NCBI RefSeq assembly: GCF_022458985.1
Contig: NC_061786.1
Span: 23,611,474-23,675,473, forward strand
Direction of reading: 5' to 3'
DNA from: Mugil cephalus
Taxonomy: Eukaryota; Chordata; Actinopteri; Mugiliformes; Mugilidae
Length of the DNA: 64,000 bases
Shown here: piece by piece, positions 23,601 to 33,885 of the stretch
Numbering within the stretch: position 1 is the stretch's first letter
Layout: each line of letters begins with the position of its first letter
Translations under genes and position numbers: made by a program
The notes under the pieces: generated by a model
Told to the model about the DNA's origin: nothing
What the model saw: the letters and a program-made list of their open reading frames with translations, nothing else
Database searches by the model: none

Positions 23601-26600
23601 GAGGACAGGCTTATATTGTGTGTGTCTGAATTACCTGAATTACCTGAATTATATGAGTTTACGAGTATTCACGTTCTAACCATTTTTAACTCTTCAGCGA
23701 TCTGTTAAAGTATGCAGTTTTTGAATTACCATAACTCAATGGTTTGCGTTATTGACAGAATTGACAGAAGTGCTTTAGAAAAACGGTCAAAATAAGGAAA
23801 AGAAAAAATGTAACAAAAATATAAATAAAACAATGTAAAGAACATAACAACAGTGGAAAATAAAGGCAGTAATGACTATTTTCCACTGTTGTTGTGTGTG
23901 TATATAGTGTATGTAGTAGCAACAAAAGCAACAATGTAATAATAAATATAAAAACTGCTCAGAGAGGAAATGTTGACTTATTCATTTTCCACCACAGAGT
24001 GAGTCTGCATCCCGTGTAATTGTCTGCTCTTTCAAGTATTGATGCATTTCAATAACGGCATTATTTCCAGCTGTGCGATGCTGCTGGATGCTAGGACTTA
24101 AGGGTCAAACTCTGTCCACATCCACCTTTTAATACAGGTGAAGATGGAGAAACTCCTGTTGTGCACAGACTTGGAGAGAAGCTGCACTCGCATGAATTCT
24201 GTGACGAGTCATTTACTGGACCTATAGACGAGAAACTGTAACAAAAGTATCGATCCGATACTGATGCTGGCCTTGGTATCGATACTATGTATATTTAGAT
24301 CGATATTTCCAGCCCTAGAATGGAGGACACAGAGGACATGTTTACCTCGTCTCTCTCGATCACAGCTGATGGATCTTCCAGGACCTGGTGGAGAACCTGA
24401 GTTCTCTGCTGGTTGAAGTCTCTTCGTTGGAGGTTCAGATCTTCTTCAAACCTGCTGTGAGCAGTTTGGAGTTTCCTCCTCAAAGCTTCGTTCCTCTCCA
24501 TCTCTTCCTGGATCCTCCTCTCTCTCTCCAGCTCGGCGAGACGCCTCCTCTCCTCCTCAGCTCGTCTCTCTCTCTCTCGTCTTTCATTCTCTCGTCTCTC
24601 TCTCTCTCGTCTTTCATTCTCTCGTCTCTCTTCTTCAAGCCTCCCTGTTAAAAATAAATAAAGTTTTTTCTCCTTCAAATCTAACATCAGTCATCCCTTG
24701 GTGTAGCCTCCCTGGCCACTTCATTAGGTACACCAGTGTAATGGTTCTGATCTACAGTACATAATGTTAAGAACAGTGGTGATTGTGGAGGATGAAGTTA
24801 AACTGGATGGATTTGATGAGATGAAACATAATAGCACCTCCATTAATATTAACATTTCCATTTGCACCCTCATTAGAATGTGCACATTCACATTGCATCA
24901 TCTCCCTTAGCATCATGGTTTGAGCCTCAAACATCTTTACATTGAATATAGTTTTTTGATAGATTTTTATTTGTCTCTAACAAGCACAAATATCGAAACA
25001 AAGAATAATCGAGACAAGGAAAAAATAAATAAAAATAAAATCAATGACACTGTATTTAAGTGCAAGTTTGAGAAGGGGCTGAAGGACGAGCTTATCTGAG
25101 TTCAGCCCCCTCTTACATTGTCATATAACCTGCACATCCATGAGAATGTAAATCCTTTTAATCTTTAAACATTCCCTTTCATTATGAGACAACAACACCA
25201 CAAAATAGAATCCTTTCAAGAAAAGAAAAAATATATATAAAAATATATATCTACTTAGCTGTCTGATTTCTTATAACTGGCCAAGAGTTATGTTTTCATC
25301 TAGTTTATTCCACAGAGTTGAATGGATGGTAGGGTGTTTAAAATTATGAATCCCTTTCAAATTGTACGGTCCCTCCCTGACCATGAACATCTTTTGGATG
25401 TTGCTGGGTAGCAACTTGTTCCAGGCTTTAAAGTAAATCAGTCCAGTTTTAAATTTAACTAGGACCCAGAACTTTAAGATATTAGATTTTAAGAACAAAG
25501 GATTTGTATGATCAAGGTACCCAGCATGATGAACCATCCTTATAACTCTTATTTTCAACAGAATAGGACAGATATGCATTAATAAGAGGATCGTACAACA
25601 TTAAAAGTGATTTCTGATCTAAGACATGTTTAATTTTACCCAGTATTCCAATACTTCTGGATACTTTCGAGCACAAATATTTAATGTGAGGTTTCCAGCA
25701 GAGTTTCTGATCAATTATAAAATCAAGAAACTTCATTTCGTAGACTCTTTCAATTTCCAAATTTTCCACATCCAAACATACCTCTTGATTAATTTGACGA
25801 TTTCCAAATATCATGAACTTAGTTTTGTTCAGGTTTAATGTTCATTTATTTTCATCACACCAGCACTTTAGTTTTAGCAATTCATTTTGACCATCAATAA
25901 CAGCTGCTGTAAATCTTCAGGGAACACAAAATATTTGTGTCACCTGCAAAAACTATTATTTTTAAAATGTTAGATACTTTCCATATATCATTGATATATA
26001 AGATAAATAGTTTAGGTCCCAAGATAGAACCCTGCGGGACACCGCAGATAGTGTTCAAGTACCCTGATTTAAAGAAAATTGGTATTTTGGGTTTCGATCC
26101 CTACTTAATTGCCCTTCAAATGCTAATTCCCTTCAATCTGCCTTAAATTTGCCAAATTTGTCCTTTGCTGACATATATATTTATCTAATTCATAATCCTT
26201 CCCCCTTCGGAGAGTCCCTGAAGGCTTACAGGAGCACCGAAGCCTACTGGTACTTCACCTCAGGTTGGGTCACCAAGGCAAGACTTTATCACCTGGAGGA
26301 CCAAAAAATGTTTTTGATCATGGGAAAGGTAAGTTATGTATTATTTACTACTTTACGAGCTTTCTGGTTGATTAAAACTACGATGAACGTTACATTTGCT
26401 AGCTTGTTTTTTGGTTAGCTAACTAGTAATTCAATCTAAATGAAACAAAACGAAGTGATCTTAACTATCTGAAACAATACTGAAGCGTTGATTTATCGCA
26501 GCTATTTTTATTCTTTGACTAATATTGTGATTGTTAGCATGCTAACGCTTGGCTACGTACGTAAACATAACTTTTGTATAGTGTGTAGGAGTGTTCTGTG

Positions 26601-29600
26601 GAAGTCCAGTGACCCCTTTTAATGGCAGCAACCCACCTCTGTCTTCTTTCATTGTTTTTGGGGATATTGCAAAATGTAAGTTCTGTATTTTTAGCCTTAG
26701 CTCTATCGCAGCCTTACTTACGGTATCTGACGGTCCTAAAGATGGTGCTGTTGAGACGGTGTGACGTCACCGTGAAATTCATGAATACAGGGAATGTGTA
26801 CTGGTATATGAGATGAACATGAATTATTGCACATTATCAGTATCAATGTTTCAAATGTTTATAAATAATATGGGTTGTACACCCTCAGAGTGAGGAGTTA
26901 TACAGGCTAATGGCCTAAGGCAGGAATGATTTCCTGTGTCTCTGTGGTACATCGTGGTGTGAACAGTCTGGTACTGAAAGAACTCCTGTGTGTGGCCAGG
27001 ACGTCATGGAGTGGGTTTGACTCATTGTCCAGGATGGTTTTCACCTTGTGAAGCATTCTCCTGTCTGACACTGTCAGAGTTTCCAGCTTCACCCCCACAG
27101 CATCACTGGCCTTACGTATCAGTCTGTTCAGTCTGTTGGCGTCCGCTACCCTCAGCCTGCTGCCCCAGCACACAACAGCATAGAAGATGGCACTGGCCCC
27201 CACAGACTCATAGAACATCCTGAGCATAGTCCTGCAGATGTTATAAGACCTCATAGAAGACACCAACCGCCTTAGAAAATAGAAGCAACTCTGGCTCTTC
27301 CTGTACTCTGTGTTCTTCCCCCAGTCCAGTTTATTATTAATGTGAAGCCCCAGATACTTATAATCCTCCACTATGTCCACATTGACCCCCTGGATGGAAA
27401 CGGGGTCACCGGCACCTTGGTCCTCCTCAGGTCCACCACCAGCTCCTTAGTCTTTGTCACATTGAGCTGTAGATGGTTCTCCTCACACCATGTAACAAAG
27501 TTGTCCACACCAGCCCTGTCCAACCACTGCAGAGTCATCAGAAAACCTCTGGAGATGACAGGTCTCTGTGCAGGGGTTGGAGTCTGTGGTGTAGAGGGTG
27601 AAGAGAAAGGGACAGAGGACAGTCCCCTGGGGGGACACAGTGTTGCTGACCAGCCTGTCTGACACACAGCGTTGCAGGCACATATACTGTGGTCTGCCAG
27701 TCAGGTAGTCAACAACCCACGACACCAGGGGGGAATCCACCTGCATCAACATCATCTTCTCACCCAGAAGAGCTGGACAGACGGTGTTGAAAGCACTGGA
27801 GAAGTCAAAGAACATGACTCTCACAGTACTCGCTGTCTCGTCCAGGTGGTGTAGACACAGTTAAGTAGGAAGATGATGGTATCCTCAACTCTGAGCTGGG
27901 GCTGGTAGTTGAACTGGAGGGGGTCCAGATGCGGCTTGTGTTGAAGACATGCTGAAGGTCTCCACAGATCTGGGGGGCACAGGTTTTGAGCACCCTGGGC
28001 CTGACCCCATCAGGGTTCGCAGCCTTCCTGTATTCCCCCTTAGACTCTCTGATCTTATTCTTCAAGTGTCTCTGTATGTCTCTCACCTCCTTCTTGTTGC
28101 CAGTCCTGAAAGCTGTCTACTTCTCATTCAGGATGTCTTTTATGTCCTTTGTCACCCACAGCGTGTTGTTTGGGTAACAGTGGACCGTCTCTGCTGGAAC
28201 AATGCTGTCAACACAGAAGTTGATATAGTCCGTGACGCAATCTGTGAGCCTGTTGATGTCCTCTCTGTTCGGCTCACAGAGTGGCTGCCAGTCCTTACCT
28301 CAAAACATCCCTGCAGAGCCTCCCAAGCCTCCTCCAACCATCTCCTCACTGTCCTTGTGGTCACAGGCTGGATCTTTACCAGATGTGTACCAGGTTGTGA
28401 TCTGACCTGCCCAGCGGGGGGAGGGAGAGGAGCTGTATGCATCCTTAGCGTTAGCATACATCAGGTCCAGTGTCCTCTCCTCTCTGGTGGAACATTTCAC
28501 ATACTGAGTAAAGTTGGGTAGTGTTTTGTCCATGGTGACGTGGTTGAAGTGGGTCTGGGTCTGTAGCCGGGCTATGGCGGAGTGGATGACGTCACATGCC
28601 GACGCTGGGTTTGCAGAGGGAGGAACGTACACATGAACGTACACCCGTGGCAGATAATATGGATGGAGACCAACAGAAAACAGTTCAATGTCCGGGCTTC
28701 ACATGCGCTCTTTGATGGTAACATGACTAGGATTGCACCACTTGTTGTTAAATAGAACGGCTAGCCCCCCTCCTTTCCGCTTACCGGTCCCGGTGCAATC
28801 CCTGTCAGCCCGGACAGTCTGGAAGCCGCCGATGGAAACATTGTCATTAGGAATGTCCTGGTGCAGCCATGTCTCCATAAAGCACATTAAACTACAGTCC
28901 CGATACTCCTCTGTACCTCCTCTTATCTATTAGTCTATGTTTTCCTAGTTTCTCTCCTCCACTGATTTTTCTTTCCCCTGCATGCTTATGCTTGTTTGGA
29001 TTAAGCAAATGTTAAAATCCACATATAGAAGTATTTTTTGTTTTGTTGATATAAACAAACTTTCCATAGTTGTGGTAAATGTGTCGATGTTGGAACCTGG
29101 TTTTGTGTAAACACAGCTGATTAAATACATTTTTCATTCTCACTAATTCTATTTCTATAGTAATACTTTGTATTTTATCATCTATAGTTACTGACAAGTT
29201 ATCAAGCACCTTAAGAGAGACCATCTTCAACAAACAAAGCCACAGCACCACCAGGTCCATTTGATCTACTAGTACTATGAAACCCATATCCCTTAATAAA
29301 GAAATCGGATCCCCTCTCTCCATGTATCCATGTCTCTGAAACAGCAATGTTATCACAGGGTTTTTTAAATTATACTTTGGAAATTTGCATAAAGACTACT
29401 TCTATTAAAATGAATAATGGATATACCATGGTCATATTTAATAGTAGTATTAAATTGGTTTTCTGTGTAGTAGCAACAATTTGCATTGATGTTATCAAGA
29501 AGGTTTTCATCTGGATCTATGTAATGTTCAGCTTCTATCATGAATAGAGCGTAGAGCGTAAATAGTGCAGCACATACAACAGGAGCTATTTATCCCTGTG

Positions 29601-32145
29601 AATACAGCAAAGGTGGGAATTAAACTCCTAAATGCTTTCAAAATGTTCAAGTTGTTATATGCTCCTAATGCACACCCTGTTTGAATTCTCTGCTGCACCA
29701 TTTGGTTTATTAAAACCTTACAGTTGACAGTCCCAGTGGTCTGAATTTTGCCCTGTTTCTTGAGCTGTTTTGCCTTTATGGCTTTATCACTGATTTTCTT
29801 GGTAAGGTGCTCATTGGTGTAAATTTTTCTGCCCTTTAACTTCCTTCCCTGTCTAAGCAGATCAACTCTAGATTTCAAGATGGTAAAGTGAATAATTATT
29901 GCTGGTATGGTGGGCTTTTCCTTCATTTTCTTAACTGGTAGAGGGTGGCATGCCTCAATATTCGTAGCATCAATGTCAATGTCTTTGCCACGAAGAAATG
30001 CTGTTACCTGCTCCTCTGTAGTTTTATCATGTACATTTCTGCTCTCCACCCTGATGCCTCTCACCACTTGCAGGTAACTCTGTGGTTTAATCACCAGTCC
30101 AGAAATGATTATTTCGTTCATTCAGGAGTGCTGCTCTAAGTCATCAAGTCAGTTTTCTAAGTATTCAATCTTCCTATTATGTTCCACGTTTTTTCTTTTG
30201 AGTTGCTTTATTTCATCCAGTAGATCCGTTAGGATGGCCTGCTGCTTTGTGAAAGTTTTCATCTCACGTCATCATGTTCATTGCTGCTTTTAGCTCCTCC
30301 ATTGCATTGCATTGCATACCTTTGCCATTAGCATCCCCATTAGCATCTGTAGCATATGACTAAACATGTTCCTGCTGCACGCTGATGGCTGAAGGAGTTC
30401 TATCCTGTAGAGTCGCCACAAAAAAACACTGAGTTTGTAGCTACTCACCAAAGTGGAGACAGCGGTCGACTACATCGCCAGAACGTTTGTCGATCAGTTC
30501 AAAGTATTGACGGTTGGCGCTCTCCCTTAAGGTGTACGAATGTCCATCACAAGGACATCTGAGGTCCCATTCCCTGCGGTCTCCATAGCGGAGGGAGACC
30601 ACACCGTCGTGAGGCTGAATGCGCTGTGAACGCTTTTCTGAGATGGTGCCACACTGCGTCCGAATACCCTGACAACAGGACAGGAATCAACCAACAATCA
30701 CAAAAAAACAACAATAAAACTACAACAATATGTATGACTTAAATAGGTCTGAGAACAGGAAGCTATGACCAGATATATTCACCATCAACGAACCCACAAA
30801 TGTCTCACAACTGGTGTCTTTAGAATAAAAACTAGTATCCAGGTTGGTGGGTTCTAACCCAGAACCTTCAGCTGGTTAGATTAACTGGTGAATGTAGGTG
30901 TCTCTTTGGTTTAGCTCTGTCACAGACTGGATACCTGTTCAGGTGTATCTTGTCTCTGGGATTTATTTAAAAAAACAAAAAAACAAATATGTTGAAATAG
31001 AAAATCTATGAAACCAGAAAGAGAAGTAGCTAAAGGAGGTAAAGGGCTGAGCTAACCCTAAGCCTGACCTGAACCTGAACCAGTGGCTGTTAGATTCTTA
31101 TAAAACCAGAAGAAGTTTCCATCAGTCAGTGATTTAAAATCTTTTCTGTCTAAACAGAGCAGAGAACATGACTCTGGACCAGAGAGACCTGGAGGCCTGG
31201 ATGAGAGTTCACCATGGAGGAGACTACTTCCTGGACCAGGGAGACTTGGACAGGTCCAGGTCCAGCCAGTAAAACAAAAGGGAAGTACATGATTTTAATT
31301 TCCTCTGGAAACGCAGACACTTTCTAAACTCAGATGTTTCTCCTATTCAGAACCACAAATTTGTTTATGAACTTTTAGACGCCATCTTACTGAGGAGGGC
31401 GAGTGTTAACCAGTGGATGATGGATTAGCATTTAGCATTTAGCTAAAACTGTCCAAAAATGTAGTTCTCTTTTCCCTAATAAATGATCAAGGACAACACA
31501 GCAGCTGAGATCCAACTCTGGAAAGAAAGACAGAACTGAACTGAGCCAACAAACTTTAATAAATGAATATATTCATATATATATATTTTACTGTTACTGT
31601 GTCCAAGGAAAAATATCACAGATCATTATTCTAGTGGTATTCTTATAAAAATACTTGAAAAAAAGAAGTTCTGACTTTGGTAAAGTAGTTTGTTCACTTG
31701 TCTGTGGTCATCCAAAACCTGTAGACGTGTGATCGTTCTTATTTTAAACATTAACTAAATATCAAGCTGTAATGGACGTGGCCGTGATTGAAGAGGTCAA
31801 AGCCTCAATAAAATCCACCTGAATGTATTTAATATTTATTCTGTTCTTACTCTGTGTCTCAGTGGGATGTTTGTGAGTATCTTTTATGTATGTTTTTTAT
31901 TTTATCTGCGATGGATTAAGACAAAGACTTTAATGTGTGGACTGATGCTTAGATTTAGACTTAGACAGACTTTAATGATCCACAAGGGAAATGACTTGGT
32001 CTCTGTAGCTTAGTTACACATAAAAGTTTCTCTTAAGAAGCACACGTATAAAGAAAGAAGAAATAACACTCACGTCGCCTCTCAACTCAGTGCAGTATTC
32101 CCAGGTGTAGGGCGTCTCGTTGAACAGGGTGAAGGCGTTTCCCAT
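14407..32145 (-). CDS. SecA-like ATPase multidomain protein (spliced, nine coding exons)
   Basis: Coding exons, 5' to 3': 32145-32074, 30668-30449, 24644-24346, 22794-17600, 17423-17210, 16176-15944, 15865-15566, 15488-15382, 14648-14407; all junctions are GT-AG and in phase, giving 2,293 residues. The motor is SecA-type: Walker A GTGEGKT (529-535), DEVD (642-645), GVSGTLG (980-986), GGRGTD (1099-1104) and the arginine-finger motif with R1132, R1137 and R1140. SecA is the ATPase that drives bacterial preprotein export; what a vertebrate homologue does is unknown to me. Ahead of the motor are MGN, a Cys module and a charged helix (about 99-185). After it come hydrophobic stretches (1481-1504, 1538-1555), an OTU-like D1964/C1970 motif, eight Asn (2089-2096) and DHIPP (2107-2111). 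The exon at 22794 has no ATG at its open-frame start (codon TTG at 22761), which led me to the upstream exons. Splicing is inferred. Confidence 0.85.
14930..15350 (-). mobile_element. Transposon remnant in intron 9, copy B
   Basis: The minus strand at about 15,130-14,990 repeats the Tc1/mariner-like segment found at 5,100-5,290, including the SPDLHPVE-like region. It extends to about 15,350 with CCTTTTCCAGCCTGATGAGC, a phrase of a widespread fish DNA-transposon-like repeat. The left part recurs at 40,010-40,186. Confidence 0.5.
15382..15488 (-). CDS. SecA-like gene exon 9
   Basis: Acceptor TTCTTACAG|TGAAATG, donor GATGCAG|GTACAT. It encodes 35 codons beginning EMLAKAAVSGNVEKL, which continue the DHIPP-associated helical region. 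It is too short to be found as an open frame alone; phase matching with exons 8 and 10 supports it. Confidence 0.75.
15566..15865 (-). CDS. SecA-like gene exon 8 (poly-Asn and DHIPP module)
   Basis: Acceptor CCCAAAAG|TGTAAA, chosen because earlier AGs would bring in a stop; donor ATCAG|GTGAGG. A GTT/AAC microsatellite (about 15,813-15,836) encodes eight Asn. It is followed by ADHIPPIKS and TDHHRLALTTG, which resemble the conserved Asp-His and His segments of a DHIPP-type nuclease-like module known from bacterial polymorphic toxins. That likeness is from memory and untested. Confidence 0.7.
15944..16176 (-). CDS. SecA-like gene exon 7
   Basis: Acceptor CTCCACTCAG|CTTCAA, donor CCTGA|GTAAGT. 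It adds residues 2001-2077, a basic, mainly helical region with MLCGGGKKTQHQ. No family is recognised. The intron that follows is only 78 bp. Confidence 0.75.
16177..17209 (-). other. Intron 6 of the SecA-like gene
   Basis: 1,033 bp, AT-rich, with an A11 run at 16,790. No repeat family or internal exon was recognised. Confidence 0.5.
17210..17423 (-). CDS. SecA-like gene exon 6 (OTU-like motif)
   Basis: Acceptor TTCTACAG|AGCAGG, donor CTCA|GTAAGT. It encodes residues 1929-2000. The stretch VDSERKNCLYHAVAQAM resembles the catalytic Asp...Cys segment of OTU-type cysteine proteases (D..NCL..A). The histidine partner is not assigned, so protease activity is only a possibility. Confidence 0.75.
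17600..22794 (-). CDS. SecA-like gene exon 5 (motor exon, 5.2 kb)
   Basis: Acceptor TTTCCACAG|CTCGCTGAC, donor GAACA|GTGAGT; an in-frame TGA overlaps the donor, so an unspliced reading would end at 17,596. It carries the whole SecA-type motor (GTGEGKT, DEVD, GVSGTLG, GGRGTD, FGRTSRKGNPG) plus long helical regions and the hydrophobic segment at residues 1481-1555. An exon of 1,731 codons is very large for a fish gene and suggests that an intronless ancestor was captured or retrocopied. Confidence 0.9.
23150..23262 (-). mobile_element. SINE fragment in intron 4
   Basis: The minus strand contains GTGTCCTTGAGCAAGACTCT and TTGCTCCCCATGCTAAGC, degraded forms of the SINE body that is complete at 61,947-62,205. 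Confidence 0.55.
23263..24318. mobile_element. Non-autonomous hAT-like transposon in intron 4
   Basis: The ends are imperfect inverted repeats: CAGTACGGCTGGGCGATA on the left, and on the right the complement of CTAGGGCTGGAAATATCGAT. Both sides then carry GGTATCGAT and ATCGATCCGATAC words. This fits hAT elements that start CAGGGCTGGG. The 1.05-kb interior is AT-rich and encodes no transposase. Confidence 0.6.
24346..24644 (-). CDS. SecA-like gene exon 4 (charged helix)
   Basis: Acceptor TTTTTAACAG|GG, donor GACGAG|GTAAAC. It encodes residues 98-197, dominated by Glu and Arg in EEERR/ERRER patterns, predicting a long charged helix or coiled coil. The DNA holds a tandem 30-bp internal duplication (about 24,575-24,635), so helix length may vary between alleles. 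Confidence 0.8.
25250..26065 (-). mobile_element. LINE relic, RT part (element 2)
   Basis: The minus strand encodes CGVPQGSILGPKLFILYIND at 26,046-25,985, then FAGDTN where FADDTN is expected, then MKFLDFIIDQKLCWK and a GILGKIKHVL-like stretch. These are RT-domain blocks in the right order. Asp-to-Gly at the active site and frame breaks show it is inactive. It is probably the continuation of the fragment at 28,935-30,290. Confidence 0.7.
26190..26660 (+). other. Exon-like fragment of unknown origin within intron 3
   Basis: The plus strand 26,214-26,328 encodes GESLKAYRSTEAYWYFTSGW and runs into GGAAAG|GTAAGT, a good donor. A similar LKAYKS..AY.F..GWV segment is, as I recall, part of transposon-associated SWIM/YqaJ-type proteins in fish. 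It may be a captured exon or an element relic; the remainder is unassigned. Confidence 0.3.
26885..28930 (-). mobile_element. CR1/Rex1-like LINE (element 1), EN to RT
   Basis: On the minus strand, from 5' to 3', endonuclease blocks (METWLHQDIP, GGGLAVLFNN) and an FNHVT...TIDL-like block are followed by RT blocks FFDFSSAFNT, PQGTVLCPFLFTLYT, FSDDSAVV, EDYKYLGLHINNKLDW and FYAVVCWGSRLRVADANRLN. The order is complete but frames are broken and RT motif A has drifted. A plus-strand relative lies at 50,990-51,800. Confidence 0.8.
28935..30290 (-). mobile_element. LINE relic, ORF1-like and endonuclease part (element 2)
   Basis: The 197-codon minus-strand frame at 30,121-29,528 matches a LINE ORF1-type protein I recognise: EACHPLPVKK, LLRQGRKLKGRKIY and NEHLTKK. 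Endonuclease pieces follow at 29,356-28,945 (LLYVDFNI for LLGDFNI). Element 1 then interrupts, and RT resumes at about 26,065. ORF1 is still largely open. Confidence 0.65.
30449..30668 (-). CDS. SecA-like gene exon 3 (Cys-containing module)
   Basis: Acceptor TTGTCAG|GGTATT, donor TTTG|GTGAGT. It is open for 73 codons plus one base and has no Met, so a simple start-to-stop scan misses it. It contains TQCG, then RCPCDGHSYTL and, near the end, DRCLHFG. The four cysteines could bind metal or form disulphides; I do not recognise the domain. No equivalent exists in the paralogue. Confidence 0.75.
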
Positions 32146-32153
32146 AGCTCAGT
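32074..32153 (-). CDS. SecA-like gene exon 2 (start codon exon)
   Basis: Acceptor GAAACAG|ACTGAGC at 32,153; ATG at 32,145; donor GACGTGAGT after 32,074, phase 0. It encodes 24 residues starting MGNAFTLFNE. Met-Gly-Asn at the start fits an N-myristoylation signal, which would tether the protein to membranes. The paralogue at 49,867-49,905 keeps the same start. Confidence 0.8.
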
Positions 32154-32899
32154 CTGTTTCAGATTAAACAGACGTTGGACATTTATCTGGATACAGGTGA
32201 GATGAGACACACGCAAACATAAAGACATGATGTGACTCAGCTGAGGGTTTGTTTAAATGTATGGAATCAATGTTTGAAGCCTTCAAGACTCACAAGAAGT
32301 TTAGAAAGTTTCAATAATGTTTTAAAAGTCTGAAAAATAATAAAATAATAACCAGGACCCGTGTTCCTAAAGACTGAAAGAGCTGCTCCTGGGGCCAAAC
32401 TCTAAGACCAGAACCCTGATGTTCTCTCAGAGTTGATCCTAGATGGCGGTAGAGATGAAAGGTTCCTAAGGAAGGTTCTGCAGTGAGATGTGCTGAGAGC
32501 AGGGAGGAGAACTTTAAGAGGCTTAGAGAGGAGAACATGGTGGAAAGAAGAGGAGGAGAGATATTCTCCAAACACTGAATGATTGGATGGAGCAGGAATC
32601 CAACCCCTGAGACATTTTACCTGGTTAATACCACATGGATGAAGAGCAACAATGGTTTTAAAGTAGATCTGCTATTTATTTCTCTTCAGTCTTCATAGAG
32701 AGTTTAGCCTTATTGTGAAACGTCTTCTCTCAGTTCAGAACAAAGGCTCCAATCAGCTGATAACTCTCATCCTGAACCTGTTGATCCTGTTACTGCTCTC
32801 TATTAACCCATGATGGGTTTCCTCTTGTTTTCAGTAATAATAATAAAAAAAATAGATAGAAGAACTGGTTTTTAACTGAGAGGAAACATTAAAAGTTAC

Positions 32900-32935
32900 C
32901 TCCTGTACGAAGTCCAGTCCTGCAGCTCTGTCTCC
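32900..32935 (-). other. Non-coding exon 1 (5' UTR) of the SecA-like gene
   Basis: CAGGAG|GTAACT marks a donor at 32,900/32,899. The 5' end is set about 30 bp downstream of the TATA box and is approximate. The same exon and donor recur in the paralogue at about 50,759-50,790, which supports function. Confidence 0.6.
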
Positions 32936-32956
32936 TCCTCTGAGCACCAGATGACC

Positions 32957-32968
32957 TCCTTATAAAGA
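32957..32968 (-). promoter_or_regulatory. TATA box of the SecA-like gene
   Basis: Minus-strand CTTTATAAGGAGG about 60 bp upstream of the exon-1 donor. The equivalent TATA box is kept in the paralogous promoter at about 50,816-50,827. Confidence 0.6.
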
Positions 32969-33229
32969 AACTGCAGCCGACCAATCAGAGGTTCAGGCTG
33001 AGGTCAGACTCTCTCTCTCTGCTAAACAACAGCTGCTATAATATCAGACTCCAGAGTCCACACCTAACTCACAAATAATATAAACCACGTGACTTCCTGG
33101 AACATGGTTTATTATTTCATTTTATTTTATTATACAGGAAATAAACAGTAGAGATAGATTTGTCTAATAGACAACAACACATGAGTTTCTGAAACTCATT
33201 AACAAACTGATGGTATTAACTCCCTCCCG

Positions 33230-33500
33230 CTCCCAGATCTACTTCTTTCACCTCGTGTCACTGAACTTCAAAGTTTTAAATCATGCAACTGTACAACCAC
33301 TAGTAAAAAACCCAGCTTAGATCCCAATGACTACAATAACTACAGGCCCATTTCCAATTCAAAGATTATGGAAAAAGTTGTCTTCACCCAAATCTCCTCA
33401 CATCTGACCTTTGACATTTCTGATAGTGTCTAGTCAGGTTTTAGATCTGCAGCCCTGAATCCTCTCTGCTAAAAGTACACAACGACATCCTTAGACTTAG
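33230..33500 (+). mobile_element. L2-like LINE RT fragment
   Basis: The plus strand encodes LDPNDYNNYRPISNSKIMEK, the RT block normally written NYRPISNLPFLSKILEK, and then SGFRS. It contains stops and is truncated. Confidence 0.65.
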
Positions 33501-33870
33501 AGGGAAGAGGAGAGAACTGGAGAAGCTCAAACAGACGAAAGCAGCTGGACTGGACTGGATCAGCCCTCGTGTGTTGAAGGCGTGTTCCCGTCAGCTCTGT
33601 GAAGTTCTGCAGCACCTCTTCAACCTGAGCCCACACCTTCAGAGAGGAACATCCTGCCTGGTCCCAGCGCCCAAAAAAGGACGAGCTGCTGCACTGGAGG
33701 ACTACAGGCCGCTAGCACTGACCTCTCACATCAGGAAGGTCATGGAGAGACTGGTCCCGGCTCACCTCAGACCGCTGGTGTGTCCATCACATGACCCCCT
33801 GCACTTTGATATCAGCAGTAGTACAGGGACCTGGTCGACTGCTTTGTTCACCCTTCTCTGTAAATAAAAA
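33500..33870 (+). mobile_element. CR1/Rex1-like LINE RT fragment
   Basis: The plus strand encodes KAAGLDWISPRVLKACSRQL, CLVPAPKKGRAAALEDYRPL and ALTSHIRKVMERLV, the early RT blocks of the family of element 1. The fragment is cut near 33,830, before the active site. Confidence 0.75.
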
Positions 33871-33885
33871 GGCAGCAGCTCTTCA

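Noticed and set aside
27949..28521. 190-codon plus-strand frame
   Set aside because: Antisense to a LINE whose minus strand carries ordered endonuclease and RT motifs.
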